Part shown: piece by piece, positions 53,955 through 62,495 of the stretch
Position numbering within the stretch: position 1 is the first letter of the stretch
Layout: the number at the start of each line of letters is the position of its first letter
Source: JBCBGF01 sp039193455
GTDB lineage: Bacteria > Pseudomonadota > Alphaproteobacteria > Rhodobacterales > Rhodobacteraceae
DNA: 64,000 nt
Assembly: GCA_039193455.1 (NCBI GenBank)
Contig: JBCCWO010000012.1
Span: 30,317-94,316 of the forward strand
Reading direction: 5' to 3'
Program-made: the position numbers and the translations under genes
Notes under the pieces: generated by a model
What the model saw: only the letters and a program-made list of their open reading frames with translations
Databases searched by the model: none
Told to the model about the DNA's origin: nothing

Positions 53955-54593
53955 ATGCTGACCGTTCTCATCGACTATGACTCGGGCAATCTGCATTCGG
54001 CAGAGAAGGCGTTTCAGCGGGTTGCGTCAGAGGTTGATGGCGGCCAGGTGATCGTAAGCGCCCGTGCCGAGGATGTGGCGCGGGCCGACCGGATCGTGTT
54101 GCCCGGCGACGGGGCCTTTCCGGCCTGTCACGCGGCGCTGACGGGGCGCGAAGGGGTGTATGAGGCCTTGATCGAGGCCGTCGAGGTCAAGGCCCGGCCT
54201 TTCCTTGGGATTTGCGTGGGCATGCAGCTCATGGCGCGCGCCGGTTTTGAGTACGTTGAAACGCCGGGGCTGGGCTGGATCGCGGGCGAAGTGCGCCGGA
54301 TCACGCCCGAAGATACCAAACTGAAAATCCCGCATATGGGCTGGAACGACCTGATCCTCGATCAGCCGCACCCGGTGCTGGAGGGCCTGAGCACCGGCGA
54401 CCACGCCTATTTCGTGCATGGCTATCAGATGGAGCTGGCCGCGTCCGCCGCCCTGCTTGCGCATTGCGACTATGGCGGGCCGATCACAGCGATCGTTGGG
54501 TCCGAGAACCGCGTGGGCACGCAGTTTCATCCGGAAAAGAGCCAGAGCGCCGGTCTGCGCCTGATCGCGAATTTCCTAACCTGGGCGCCGTAG
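53955..54593 (+). CDS. hisH: Imidazole glycerol phosphate synthase, glutaminase subunit
   Basis: Supplies ammonia from glutamine to HisF. 212 residues; class I amidotransferase with nucleophile Cys in FLGICVGMQLM and His-Glu in TQFHPEKSQ. Cotranscribed with hisB. The next gene on its 3' side, DUF2147, is on the opposite strand, converging 2 bases away. Confidence 0.95.
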   Translation: MLTVLIDYDSGNLHSAEKAFQRVASEVDGGQVIVSARAEDVARADRIVLPGDGAFPACHAALTGREGVYEALIEAVEVKARPFLGICVGMQLMARAGFEYVETPGLGWIAGEVRRITPEDTKLKIPHMGWNDLILDQPHPVLEGLSTGDHAYFVHGYQMELAASAALLAHCDYGGPITAIVGSENRVGTQFHPEKSQSAGLRLIANFLTWAP

Positions 54594-54595
54594 CC

Positions 54596-54979
54596 TCAGT
54601 TTACCCGCGTCCAGGTTTGCCCGTCGCAGATGATGCCCTTGCACCCGACAACTTCCAGCGTGTCGCCGCTGAGCGTCATTTTGGCCCTCGCGGTCACATC
54701 CATCAGCGGGACCCAAACGGTGCCGTTCTCATATTTCCCCGTACCCGTGGCCTGAAGGCCCCAGAACAGGCGCTTCCCAACGTTCGGCGTCACGACCTGC
54801 TGACCGGCCGCGTTAAAGGCGTTTTTGATCATACCGCACAGCGCCTCGCCGCATTCGGCGATCTCGATATGCGCGACGAGTGATTTTTTGTCGGGCTCGG
54901 TCTGCCAGACGCCCACTACGGGCTCGGCAGTGGCTGGCAGCGCGGCCAGAGCACAGAGAAGAGCATATAGAACTCGCAT
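54596..54979 (-). CDS. Exported DUF2147-domain protein
   Basis: 127 residues from ATG 54979 with a signal peptide (about 1-18, ending PATAEP). The mature part starts VGVWQTEPDKKSLVAHIEI and contains paired cysteines (CGEALCG and CKGIIC), the pattern of DUF2147 proteins. Periplasmic; function unknown. It splits the his genes on the opposite strand. Confidence 0.82.
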   Translation of the reverse strand: MRVLYALLCALAALPATAEPVVGVWQTEPDKKSLVAHIEIAECGEALCGMIKNAFNAAGQQVVTPNVGKRLFWGLQATGTGKYENGTVWVPLMDVTARAKMTLSGDTLEVVGCKGIICDGQTWTRVN

Positions 54980-55156
54980 CGTGTCGACCCCCAAGACGAA
55001 CACTGAAATACTGCGCGATCTGTACGCTCCGGTGCCTTGATAGCCAATATCACCGGGGGGCGCATCGCCTGATCTGGCGGTTCACTGCTCAAAACGAAGG
55101 CACTTGGCTTCGGCAACGCGGCAAGGCACAAGGCCGCGACCAGAACGGGCAGACGA

Positions 55157-55876
55157 ATGATCCTATATCCCGCCATCGACCTAAAAGACGGCCAGTGCGT
55201 GCGCCTGTTGCGTGGCGATATGGCTGCGGCGACCGTGTTCAACGACGATCCTGCGGCGCAGGCACGCGCATTTCAGGATGCGGGTTGCGCCTGGATCCAC
55301 CTGGTCGACCTGAATGGTGCCTTCGCCGGTGCCCCCGTGAACGCACGCGCGGTTGAGGCGATCCTGGCCGCAATTGACGTCCCTGCCCAGCTGGGCGGCG
55401 GCATTCGGGACATGGCCACGATCGAGCGCTGGCTTTCGGCCGGGCTCTCACGGGTGATCCTGGGCACTGTGGCGGTGGAAAACCCCGATCTCGTGCGCGA
55501 CGCCGCCCGGGCGTTTCCGGGCCAGATTGCCGTCGGGTTAGATGCGCGCAACGGGCGGGTGGCGACCAAGGGATGGGCTGAAGATACCGATATGCAGGTG
55601 ACCGATCTTGCCCGCGCGTTCGAAGATGCGGGGATCGCCGCGATCATTTACACCGATATCGACCGCGACGGTGCGATGCAGGGGCCCAATGTTGCCGCGA
55701 CCGAGGCGCTCGCCCGGGCTGTTGACGTGCCGATCATTGCTTCAGGCGGCGTCTCATCGCTCGATGACCTGATCGGCCTGCGCAACACGGGCGTGATTGC
55801 GGGCGCAATCTCAGGCCGGGCGCTTTACGATGGTGCGATAGACCTGCGCGCGGCGCTTAAGGCCCTGGCCACCTAG
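55157..55876 (+). CDS. hisA: ProFAR isomerase
   Basis: Phosphoribosylformimino-5-aminoimidazole carboxamide ribotide isomerase, fourth step of histidine synthesis. 239 residues, TIM barrel. Catalytic D near the start (PAIDLKDG) and second Asp in YTDIDRDG; phosphate loops QLGGGIRD and IASGGVSS. It converges with the DUF302 gene with a 4-base overlap. Confidence 0.95.
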   Translation: MILYPAIDLKDGQCVRLLRGDMAAATVFNDDPAAQARAFQDAGCAWIHLVDLNGAFAGAPVNARAVEAILAAIDVPAQLGGGIRDMATIERWLSAGLSRVILGTVAVENPDLVRDAARAFPGQIAVGLDARNGRVATKGWAEDTDMQVTDLARAFEDAGIAAIIYTDIDRDGAMQGPNVAATEALARAVDVPIIASGGVSSLDDLIGLRNTGVIAGAISGRALYDGAIDLRAALKALAT

Positions 55877-56322
55877 TTTCCGGTCGCCGCGCCGACGAAG
55901 TTGCCCAGCGCCATTTTCATCCGGTCGAGAAAGGCCTCGTCCCCAGAAATACCGTCAAGCTGGCCCAGCATCGCTGCCGGATCTTCGTAGGCGACCTGTA
56001 CCGCCCCATCGGCATCCTCGTAAACCAATGCTTTCAAAGGCAAAAACAACCCTGCTTGGCGATCTGCCAGCATCGCGGGCGTGCCCACCATCGGGTTGCC
56101 GAAAATGATCAGCTTTGAGGCGCCCACGTCTTCGCCGATGCTTTGCGCACCGCCGCCGTGATCCACCACCGCAAAAACGCGGGCTCCGGCGCCCTCAATC
56201 GTTTCGGTCATTGTCGCCACGGTATCATCGACGGAATTGGCCGAGGGCGTGACGATCAGATCGGCGGCCATCGCGGACGTGGCCGTCAGGCTGAAAGCAA
56301 GGGCAAGGATCAAGGGGTGCAT
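55873..56322 (-). CDS. Exported DUF302-domain protein
   Basis: 149 residues from ATG 56322 with a signal peptide (about 1-20, ending TSAMAAD). The mature part (TMTETIEGAGARVFAVVDHGGGA, LIIFGNPMVGTPAML, LPLKALVYED) is a typical DUF302 domain. Periplasmic; function unknown. It lies between hisA and hisF on the other strand. Confidence 0.88.
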   Translation of the reverse strand: MHPLILALAFSLTATSAMAADLIVTPSANSVDDTVATMTETIEGAGARVFAVVDHGGGAQSIGEDVGASKLIIFGNPMVGTPAMLADRQAGLFLPLKALVYEDADGAVQVAYEDPAAMLGQLDGISGDEAFLDRMKMALGNFVGAATGN

Positions 56323-56456
56323 CGCAATCTCCGGGGTTTTGCTGGTGTGACGGTGGCAAGGCACCGACGCCAGATCAAATCACGCCTTCGACAGTGGCGC
56401 GAAATCGCCCAAGGGGGGCTGGTGGCACACGTCCCGCTCAACTACATCTGCCCGCG

Positions 56457-57218
56457 ATGCTGAAGACCCGGATCATACCCTGCCTCGATGTCGCCGACGG
56501 CCGCGTGGTTAAAGGCGTGAACTTCGTCGACCTGATCGATGCGGGCGACCCGGTGGAAAGCGCGCGGGCCTATGATGCGGCGGGAGCGGATGAGCTTTGT
56601 TTTCTCGACATCCACGCGACGCATGAGAACCGTGGCACCATGTACGATCTGGCCACCCGCACGGCCGAGCAGTGCTTTATGCCGCTGACCATTGGCGGGG
56701 GGGTGCGCACGGTAGACGACGTGCGTAACCTGTTGCTGGCCGGCGCGGACAAGGTCAGCTTCAACTCTGCCGCCGTGGCTGACCCCGACGTGGTCGCGCG
56801 CGCCGCCGACCGATTTGGCAGCCAGTGCATCGTCGTGGCCATTGACGCCAAAACCGTTGCACCCGGCAAATGGGAGATCTTTACCCATGGCGGACGGCGC
56901 CCCACGGGGATCGACGCGGTCGCATTTGCGCGGACCGTCACGGAAAAGGGCGCGGGTGAGATCCTGTTAACCTCGATGGACCGCGATGGCACCCGCGCGG
57001 GGTTCAACATCCCGCTGACCCGCGCAATAGTGGACGCGGTTCCCGTGCCCGTTATCGCCAGCGGGGGCGTGGGCACGCTGGATCACCTGGTCGAAGGTGT
57101 AACCGAGGGGCGGGCAAGCGCGGTGCTTGCCGCGTCGATCTTCCATTTCGGCGATTACACGATCCGCGAAGCCAAGGAACACATGGCCGCCGCCGGTATT
57201 CCGATGAGGCTGTCATGA
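56457..57218 (+). CDS. hisF: Imidazole glycerol phosphate synthase, cyclase subunit
   Basis: 253 residues from ATG 56457 (MLKTRIIPCLDV), the usual start. TIM barrel with catalytic Asp in CLDVADG and LTSMDRDGT; phosphate loops TIGGGVRT and IASGGVGT. Partner of HisH. It overlaps hisE by 4 bases. Confidence 0.96.
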   Translation: MLKTRIIPCLDVADGRVVKGVNFVDLIDAGDPVESARAYDAAGADELCFLDIHATHENRGTMYDLATRTAEQCFMPLTIGGGVRTVDDVRNLLLAGADKVSFNSAAVADPDVVARAADRFGSQCIVVAIDAKTVAPGKWEIFTHGGRRPTGIDAVAFARTVTEKGAGEILLTSMDRDGTRAGFNIPLTRAIVDAVPVPVIASGGVGTLDHLVEGVTEGRASAVLAASIFHFGDYTIREAKEHMAAAGIPMRLS

Positions 57219-57523
57219 CCGCGCTAGAGCGTTTGGCGGCCAACATAGCCGCGCGCCGCGGCGCGAGCCCCGACAGCTCGTGGACCGCGCGGCTTTTGAC
57301 CGCCGGTCCTGAAAAGTGCGCCGAAAAGTTCGGCGAAGAGGCGGTGGAAGCGATCATCGAGGCGGTGAAGGGCGACAAAGAGGCGCTCACAGCAGAGGCC
57401 GCGGATGTGCTTTACCACCTGCTGGTGATGCTTGCGGCGCGCGATGTGGCGTTGGACGACGTATTGGCCGTGCTCGAAGCCCGTGAAGGAACCTCGGGCC
57501 TGGAGGAAAAGGCCGCCCGCTAG
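57215..57523 (+). CDS. hisE: Phosphoribosyl-ATP diphosphatase
   Basis: Second step of histidine synthesis. 102 residues, single-domain MazG-like fold: WTARLLTAGPEKCAEKFGEEAVE and ALTAEAADVLYHLLVML. Coupled to hisF by ATGA overlap; its 3' end overlaps the opposing CoA-binding gene by 4 bases. Confidence 0.95.
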   Translation: MTALERLAANIAARRGASPDSSWTARLLTAGPEKCAEKFGEEAVEAIIEAVKGDKEALTAEAADVLYHLLVMLAARDVALDDVLAVLEAREGTSGLEEKAAR

Positions 57524-57969
57524 CCCCGCACCCAGCCGGGCGGAAAAAGGCGCGGTATATCGATTCGCGGGCAGCGATTCTGGACCACACGCATTCCCGC
57601 AGCGCGCGCCGCCTGTGCGGCCCCGTCGTGCACGACGTCAAGCTGGGTCCAGAGAACCCCTGGCGGCGTTTTCATCGCACGCATGTCTGCAACGATCTGG
57701 GGCAGGTACTCAGACCGGCGAAACACATCGACCATGTCGACCGGTTCATCCAGATCCCGCAGCGAGGCCGCGACGTGCACGCCAAAGTACGTCTGCCCCG
57801 CAAGGCCCGGATTGACCGGCAAAACCTCATATCCAAGCTTGAACAGGTACTGCGCCACACCGTGGCTTGGGCGCTTGGGTTTGTGGGAGAAACCGACCAC
57901 GGCAATGCGCCGAACACTCAGAAAGATTGCGCGCAGATCGTCATCTGTGGGGCTATGGGCGTCCATCAT
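57520..57969 (-). CDS. CoA-binding domain protein (YccU type)
   Basis: 149 residues, a single Rossmann-like CoA-binding domain: IAVVGFSHKPKRPSHGVAQYL, YEVLPVNPGLAGQTYFG, and late VVQNRCPRIDIPRL. Cytoplasmic, often involved with acylated or CoA-linked metabolites; no defined reaction. Confidence 0.88.
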   Translation of the reverse strand: MMDAHSPTDDDLRAIFLSVRRIAVVGFSHKPKRPSHGVAQYLFKLGYEVLPVNPGLAGQTYFGVHVAASLRDLDEPVDMVDVFRRSEYLPQIVADMRAMKTPPGVLWTQLDVVHDGAAQAARAAGMRVVQNRCPRIDIPRLFPPGWVRG

Positions 57970-57983
57970 CCCCCTACCCCACC

Positions 57984-58015
57984 AAAAAAAGCGCCCGAGG
58001 CAAAGGCCCGGGCGC
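57984..58015 (-). terminator. Rho-independent terminator on the minus strand
   Basis: Stem GCGCCCG (57991-57997) with CGGGCGC (58009-58015); on the minus strand it is followed by seven T residues (57984-57990). It lies downstream of the YHS-domain gene and just upstream of the CoA-binding gene, so it ends the YHS transcript. Confidence 0.8.
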
Positions 58016-58145
58016 AGTCACGGAACGAGGGACAGTGAAGAGAGACGCGCGAGTTCCGGTCGCGCGCTCATAACCATCAGATAGGTGCATCTATGTCACA
58101 GTGAAGAGCATCTACCGAAAATGTGAACAGGACCTTAACGTAACG

Positions 58146-58604
58146 TCAGCTGGTCAGCACAGACGGCCAGTTTGCATCGCCTTTGGCGATGTTGCCGGGG
58201 ATGTCACGCTCCCACCTGCGGCGGATCCGGCGCGAGAAGTTCAGGTAAAGCTTGTCTTCGTGGATGGTCCAGGCCTCGGGATCTGTCGAGGCGGTGTATC
58301 CGTTGGCCACCGCAAAGGCGCAGTAGCCGCCATATTGCGGGGCGTAGGCGTCTGGGTTGGCCTCGAACATGGCGCGGCTTTCCGTGGATGCAAAGCGCCA
58401 GGTCGCGCCGTTCCAGTCCAGCGTTATGGCCGTATCACCCGGGACGGGGCGGCCTTCGGTGAAATAGCCGACGGGGTCGGTCCCGTCGATGGCGATACCA
58501 TCTTCGGCGTAGATCGGGGGTGTCGCGGCGCTGGCGCGGCTGGCCAGAACGGCGGCGGCGGGGACAGCCGCCATGAGGCTGAGGGCGGTGCGGCGGGTGA
58601 TCAT
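58146..58604 (-). CDS. Exported YHS-domain protein (Tat signal)
   Basis: 152 residues. N-terminal twin arginine at 4-5 (TRRTALSLM) and a hydrophobic Ala-rich segment indicate Tat export. The YHS core follows: IDGTDPVGYFTEGRPVPG, WRFASTESRAMFEANPDAYAPQYGGYCAFAVANG. YHS domains are thought to bind metal; role unknown. Confidence 0.88.
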   Translation of the reverse strand: MITRRTALSLMAAVPAAAVLASRASAATPPIYAEDGIAIDGTDPVGYFTEGRPVPGDTAITLDWNGATWRFASTESRAMFEANPDAYAPQYGGYCAFAVANGYTASTDPEAWTIHEDKLYLNFSRRIRRRWERDIPGNIAKGDANWPSVLTS

Positions 58605-58732
58605 GGGGTGGCTCCTTTGAGCTGATGGGGTGCGATGGGGGATAGATGCTGCGGCACCGCACCCAAAGAAACCCGCTCAACGGAAGCGTGAAGCAGCGTC
58701 AAAACCTGTCAGGAAATGTTACAAAACCGCGT

Positions 58733-59047
58733 TCAGTCGATGATATCCTCAACGATATCCCAGGCCTCTTCCAAAAACCTGCGCCCTAGGCTCTTGCGCC
58801 GTTTCTTTGGCTTGCGGCGTTTCTTCTTCCAGTCTTCCTGGTCCCAATCGGGCCGAGGCGCCGTTTTGCGGGCCTTTGTCGGTGTCACCAACGTGCGCGG
58901 CCCCGGGTGTTCGGCCTTTAGCATCTTGAGGTCGTGCAAGGGCGCGCCGCAGTTCGAACAGGCCAGCTCGTGCCGGTCGCGCCCCCGCAGCACCAGCGCG
59001 GCGCGCGTGCCGCAATAACAGCAGGTGGCGATTTTCTGGGCGGGCAT
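58733..59047 (-). CDS. Small zinc-ribbon protein with basic tail
   Basis: 104 residues. Two CxxC knuckles (CYCG near 10 and CSNCG near 31) predict a zinc ribbon. The C-terminal half is strongly basic (KKKRRKPKKRRKS) and ends in an acidic helix (EEAWDIVEDIID). May bind nucleic acid. It sits next to rlmB on the same strand with an 8-base gap and is likely cotranscribed. Confidence 0.72.
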   Translation of the reverse strand: MPAQKIATCCYCGTRAALVLRGRDRHELACSNCGAPLHDLKMLKAEHPGPRTLVTPTKARKTAPRPDWDQEDWKKKRRKPKKRRKSLGRRFLEEAWDIVEDIID

Positions 59048-59055
59048 GGCGTTTC

Positions 59056-59835
59056 CTAGTCTGTGCGTTGACAGGCATATAGGGCGACTGCAGCCGCATT
59101 TGAAACGTTGAGCGAGCCAAATTCCCCGGCCGCGCCGATCCGCACCAATGCGTCGCAGGTCTCTTTGGTCTTTTGCCTAAGCCCCGGCCCCTCGGCCCCA
59201 AGCACTAGCGCCAGAGGCCGATCGCCCGCCTCGCCCAGCGCTGCCTCAAGGGTCGTTTCACCCGTGCCGTCGAGCCCAAGCAAAACAAAGCCCAGGGCAC
59301 GCAACTGCTCCAGCGCATTGGCCAGGTTGCCCACCCGCAGGTAAGGCTGGCGTTCGAGGGCGCCGGACGCGGTTTTGGCCAGCGCCCCGGTTTCGGGCGC
59401 CGCGTGGCGCGACGGGGCGATCAAAGCCCGCGCGCCAAACACCTCGGCCGAGCGCAGAATTGCGCCGACATTGTGCGGGTCCGTCACGCGATCGAGCGCA
59501 ACAACAAGCGGACGCCCGGTTCCGCCCAACACCACGTCTTCCAGCGAGCCCCAATTCAGCGGCTTGACCTCAAGCGCCGCGCCCTGATGCACTGCACCCG
59601 GGTCCAACGGCGCCGAGAACCGGCGCGGATCGGCGATTTCGGGCGTCAGCCCGCCCTGTGCGACCGCATCGCCCAGCCGATCCGCCGCGTTGCGGGTCAG
59701 AACCAGCCGCAGTTTCTCGCGCGCAGGGTTAAGCAGCGCGTCGCGCACCGCGTGCAGCCCGAAAAGCCAGACAGTTTCAGCCGCAGCCGCCCGTCGCGCC
59801 TGTTCTTTTTCGATGACCCATTTCGGCTTTTTCAT
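59056..59835 (-). CDS. rlmB: 23S rRNA (guanosine-2'-O-)-methyltransferase RlmB-like (TrmH family)
   Basis: SpoU-fold RNA methyltransferase. 259 residues from ATG 59835 (MKKPKWVIEKEQ). N-terminal RNA-binding substrate domain (FGLHAVRDALLNPAR), then the SPOUT motifs VALDRVTDPHNVGAILRSAE, LVLGAEGPGLR and SLNVSNAAAVALYA. The site (G2251) is inferred from the RlmB/TrmH group 3 pattern. Confidence 0.88.
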   Translation of the reverse strand: MKKPKWVIEKEQARRAAAAETVWLFGLHAVRDALLNPAREKLRLVLTRNAADRLGDAVAQGGLTPEIADPRRFSAPLDPGAVHQGAALEVKPLNWGSLEDVVLGGTGRPLVVALDRVTDPHNVGAILRSAEVFGARALIAPSRHAAPETGALAKTASGALERQPYLRVGNLANALEQLRALGFVLLGLDGTGETTLEAALGEAGDRPLALVLGAEGPGLRQKTKETCDALVRIGAAGEFGSLNVSNAAAVALYACQRTD

Positions 59836-59928
59836 CAATGCCCTCCGCCGCGCCCCGCACCCTGCCTGCGCCATTGTGACAAGCGCAACCCCCTTCCGGA
59901 TCACAGATCCACGGCAACGGTTTTCACC

Positions 59929-59957
59929 TTGACGGCTGTGGGGCCCAGCGATATCCC
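59929..59957 (+). promoter_or_regulatory. Candidate tRNA-Tyr promoter
   Basis: TTGACG (59929-59934), 17 bases, then TATCCC (59952-59957), followed by a GC-rich discriminator and the tRNA at 59968. The -35 and spacing are good; the -10 is weak. Confidence 0.45.
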
Positions 59958-59967
59958 CCCCGCTCGT

Positions 59968-60051
59968 GGGCGACAGGCCGCAAGGTGTGGCAGGGGACTG
60001 TAACTCCCTCGAGGCGACTCACGCCTGGTTCGATTCCAGGGTCGCCCACCA
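59968..60051 (+). tRNA. tRNA-Tyr (anticodon GTA)
   Basis: 84 bases including encoded CCA (60049-60051). Acceptor GGGCGAC with GTCGCCC, D arm, anticodon loop CTGTAAC with GTA, a long variable arm as expected of a class II tRNA, and T arm CCTGG-TTCGATT-CCAGG. The bases before the coding part carry a promoter-like pair. A recombinase cassette begins 187 bases after it. Confidence 0.93.
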
Positions 60052-60237
60052 CTAAGTCTCGTTCAATCTGGGTGAGGTCTTAGCGGCCGGACTTGTGGCC
60101 TGATTTCCGTGACTTGCAGGATATCGAGCGCGCATGGACTGGCTCTGCGGACCGCTTTCCGCTCGCTAGTGGCCGATTTCCACCAAAATGCTCTGTCGAC
60201 TGTTTGTCGGTGAGGTCTTGTGATTGGATCGGCGCCC

Positions 60238-61917
60238 CTAGCTGGGCTCGAAACCGAGCACTCTACGCTGCTCTTCCCAGGAAAGAGGGAGAGATGTCAG
60301 AGACCGCAGGCGCGTCGCGGTCAGGTCCTTCGGCTGCCGACCTTCGAGAATGGCGGTTGAGATGTCCGGCGCAAGCCAGGCCAGCTGCAACACGCGGCTG
60401 ACCGCACCTTTGCGCAGGCCTTCGCGCTTGGTGATCTCGGCGATAGTTTGCGCTGAGCCAGAGAGCAACGCGCTGCGCCACCGCCGTGCATCCGCGATGA
60501 GAGCGATCAGGTCCGGATCCCTGCGGGGGGCACCTTTCGCTGTGAGCACTATCGGATGCGCGCGGCCCTTCTGATGTGTATCGACCTCGATCTCAAATGT
60601 GATCAGCATGTTCTGTTCTGTTGACGCATCGCCAAGCCTTGCGAGATCAAGCGTTGCCGAGAGCCTACCACCGAGATGATCAATGCGGTGCACTATGTCG
60701 AGCCAGGTCGAGCGCGTATCATGCTCAACGTATTTTTGCCTTCCAACGCGTGCCGCGGCATTCTGAAGAACGCCTGGCAGCAGGTCATAATGGTCCGAAT
60801 GCGACATCACTTTGACCACCAGCCAATCGCGGTCTGCCAGCTGCGTCGCGATCGCGCATGCCACAAGGGACTCCGTGGCTTCAGCGGGTAGGCGCTGTAT
60901 GGGACGATCATCTCTGCCATCGCCCGTCTTGCTTGTGTAGTACCAGTAGCGCTTCGATGTGCGGACACCGTTCCGGGTCACAGACTTCGTGGCAAAGGTG
61001 GTGCGCATGGCACGCCCTTCTCCGTCGAAAAGACGGCCATCGAGCCATCGGGCCGCAGATCCCCGCGGGCCCGGAATGGGTCCGCCGCCCTGGCCATCGA
61101 GCTTTGCCTGAACGGCCTGCCAGGTTGCCTGATCGATGATTGCGGCGTGGAGCCCGTCATAGACCTTCGTGCCGTGGCGGGCTTTACCGATGTAGAGTGG
61201 GTTGCGTAGGAGGTGGTAGAGCGCGCCGCGTGAGAAGGGTCTCCCACCGGTGACCTGGCCGAGGCGATCTATGCGCCTCTTGCTGACTATCCCGAGTTCG
61301 GCAAGCCTGGCTCGAAGGGCACGAACCGATCCGAGGCGCAGATACTCGGAGAAGATGGTGTGAACGGCCGCCGACTCCTCCTCGTTGACGTGGAGCGCCT
61401 TGTCTCGCGCTTCGTAGCCGAACGGCACGGATCCGCCCATCCACATACCCTTCTTGCGCGAGGCGGCGACCTTGTCCCGGATCCGCTCCGCTGTGACCTC
61501 CCGCTCGAACTGGGCAAAGGACAAGAGAACATTGAGCGTCAGGCGCCCCATGGAGGTTGTTGTGTTGAAGGCCTGGGTCACCGAAACAAAGGACACACCT
61601 GCCCCATCGAAGATCTCCACAATCTTGGCAAAGTCCGACAGTGCGCGGGTGAGGCGATCGACCTTGTAGACGACAACGATATCGATCCGCCCGGCCTGGA
61701 TGTCCGCCAGGAGCTTCTCCAGCGCTGGTCGTTCCATCGACCCGCCCGAGAAACCGCCGTCGTAGTAGCGATCCGAGAGCTCCGTCCACCCCTCATGCTT
61801 TTGGCTGGTGATGTAGGCACTGCAGGCCTCCCGCTGGGCATCAAGCGAATTGAAGTCCTGCTCTAATCCCTCTTCGGTGGATTTGCGGGTGTAGATCGCG
61901 CAGCGCTGGCGGATCAT
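60238..61917 (-). CDS. Large serine recombinase
   Basis: Site-specific DNA recombinase of the resolvase/invertase superfamily, 559 residues from ATG 61917. Resolvase domain: YTRKSTEEGLEQ with nucleophile S13, then VVYKVDRLTRALSDF and FERE...; the recombinase domain and zinc-ribbon-like middle follow (GGRPFSRGALYHLLRNPLYIG), then a C-terminal coiled-coil part. Such proteins integrate phages or mobile elements. It overlaps the DUF2924 gene by 4 bases. Translated with it as a unit. Confidence 0.9.
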   Translation of the reverse strand: MIRQRCAIYTRKSTEEGLEQDFNSLDAQREACSAYITSQKHEGWTELSDRYYDGGFSGGSMERPALEKLLADIQAGRIDIVVVYKVDRLTRALSDFAKIVEIFDGAGVSFVSVTQAFNTTTSMGRLTLNVLLSFAQFEREVTAERIRDKVAASRKKGMWMGGSVPFGYEARDKALHVNEEESAAVHTIFSEYLRLGSVRALRARLAELGIVSKRRIDRLGQVTGGRPFSRGALYHLLRNPLYIGKARHGTKVYDGLHAAIIDQATWQAVQAKLDGQGGGPIPGPRGSAARWLDGRLFDGEGRAMRTTFATKSVTRNGVRTSKRYWYYTSKTGDGRDDRPIQRLPAEATESLVACAIATQLADRDWLVVKVMSHSDHYDLLPGVLQNAAARVGRQKYVEHDTRSTWLDIVHRIDHLGGRLSATLDLARLGDASTEQNMLITFEIEVDTHQKGRAHPIVLTAKGAPRRDPDLIALIADARRWRSALLSGSAQTIAEITKREGLRKGAVSRVLQLAWLAPDISTAILEGRQPKDLTATRLRSLTSLPLSWEEQRRVLGFEPS

Positions 61918-62207
61918 GGCGTGCGCTCTTCCCGCAGACCGAAGAAGCGCGGTCCATTGCGCCGGGTTCCGGTCATGGCACGGGCGACGGCCGAAAGGGA
62001 GCCGTAGGCATGGCCGTTCCAAAGAGCACCGTCGGTCGTCACCACGACCTCATGGGTCTCTCCACCCCAATACTTGAGCAGTCGTGTGCCAGCGGGCGCA
62101 GACGCGCCTCGCTTGCGGGCGAGCATCTCGCGCAGGCGTGTCTTCTTGGCCTTCGCATCCCGCTTCTTTGGTACTATTGCTTGAGTGCTCTCGATGGCTT
62201 TGGTCAT
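61914..62207 (-). CDS. DUF2924-domain protein
   Basis: 97 residues from ATG 62207. Basic N-terminus (PKKRDAKAKKTRLREML) followed by LLKYWGGETHEVVVTTDGALWNG and YGSLSAVARAMTGTRRNGPRFFGL, the DUF2924 signature. Members sit directly upstream of serine recombinases of this kind, so it may help DNA binding or recombination control. Stop codon overlaps the recombinase start. Confidence 0.85.
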   Translation of the reverse strand: MTKAIESTQAIVPKKRDAKAKKTRLREMLARKRGASAPAGTRLLKYWGGETHEVVVTTDGALWNGHAYGSLSAVARAMTGTRRNGPRFFGLREERTP

Positions 62208-62288
62208 CCTAATCTCCTCTGGTCGCGGGGATCGCCCCCACCGAGACAAGCCCGGAGTTCCGGGCGCGGATGTTTGAGCTCTGAATCC

Positions 62289-62495
62289 TCAGGCCCTGGG
62301 CGTCTCTAGCTCCTGTTCGATACGGTCGAGGATGTCTGATGCCGCAGCTACGTGCGGACGGATGGCACGCACCAAGTTTGCCCCCGCCAGAGCGCCGAGG
62401 GCCGCCGATTGCCCTTCCGCAGCCAAGCCCGCCGCGTTCTCGCAACGGGCCGTCAGGTCAGCGAATAACTCGGCGATATCGGGCTTCGGCTCCAT
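62289..62495 (-). CDS. 68-residue protein upstream of the DUF2924-recombinase pair
   Basis: From ATG 62495: MEPKPDIAELFADLTAR..., an Ala-rich helical protein, no known domain. It is on the same strand 81 bases before the DUF2924 start and is probably part of the same cassette. A longer frame to 62624 has low-quality extra residues. Confidence 0.6.
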   Translation of the reverse strand: MEPKPDIAELFADLTARCENAAGLAAEGQSAALGALAGANLVRAIRPHVAAASDILDRIEQELETPRA

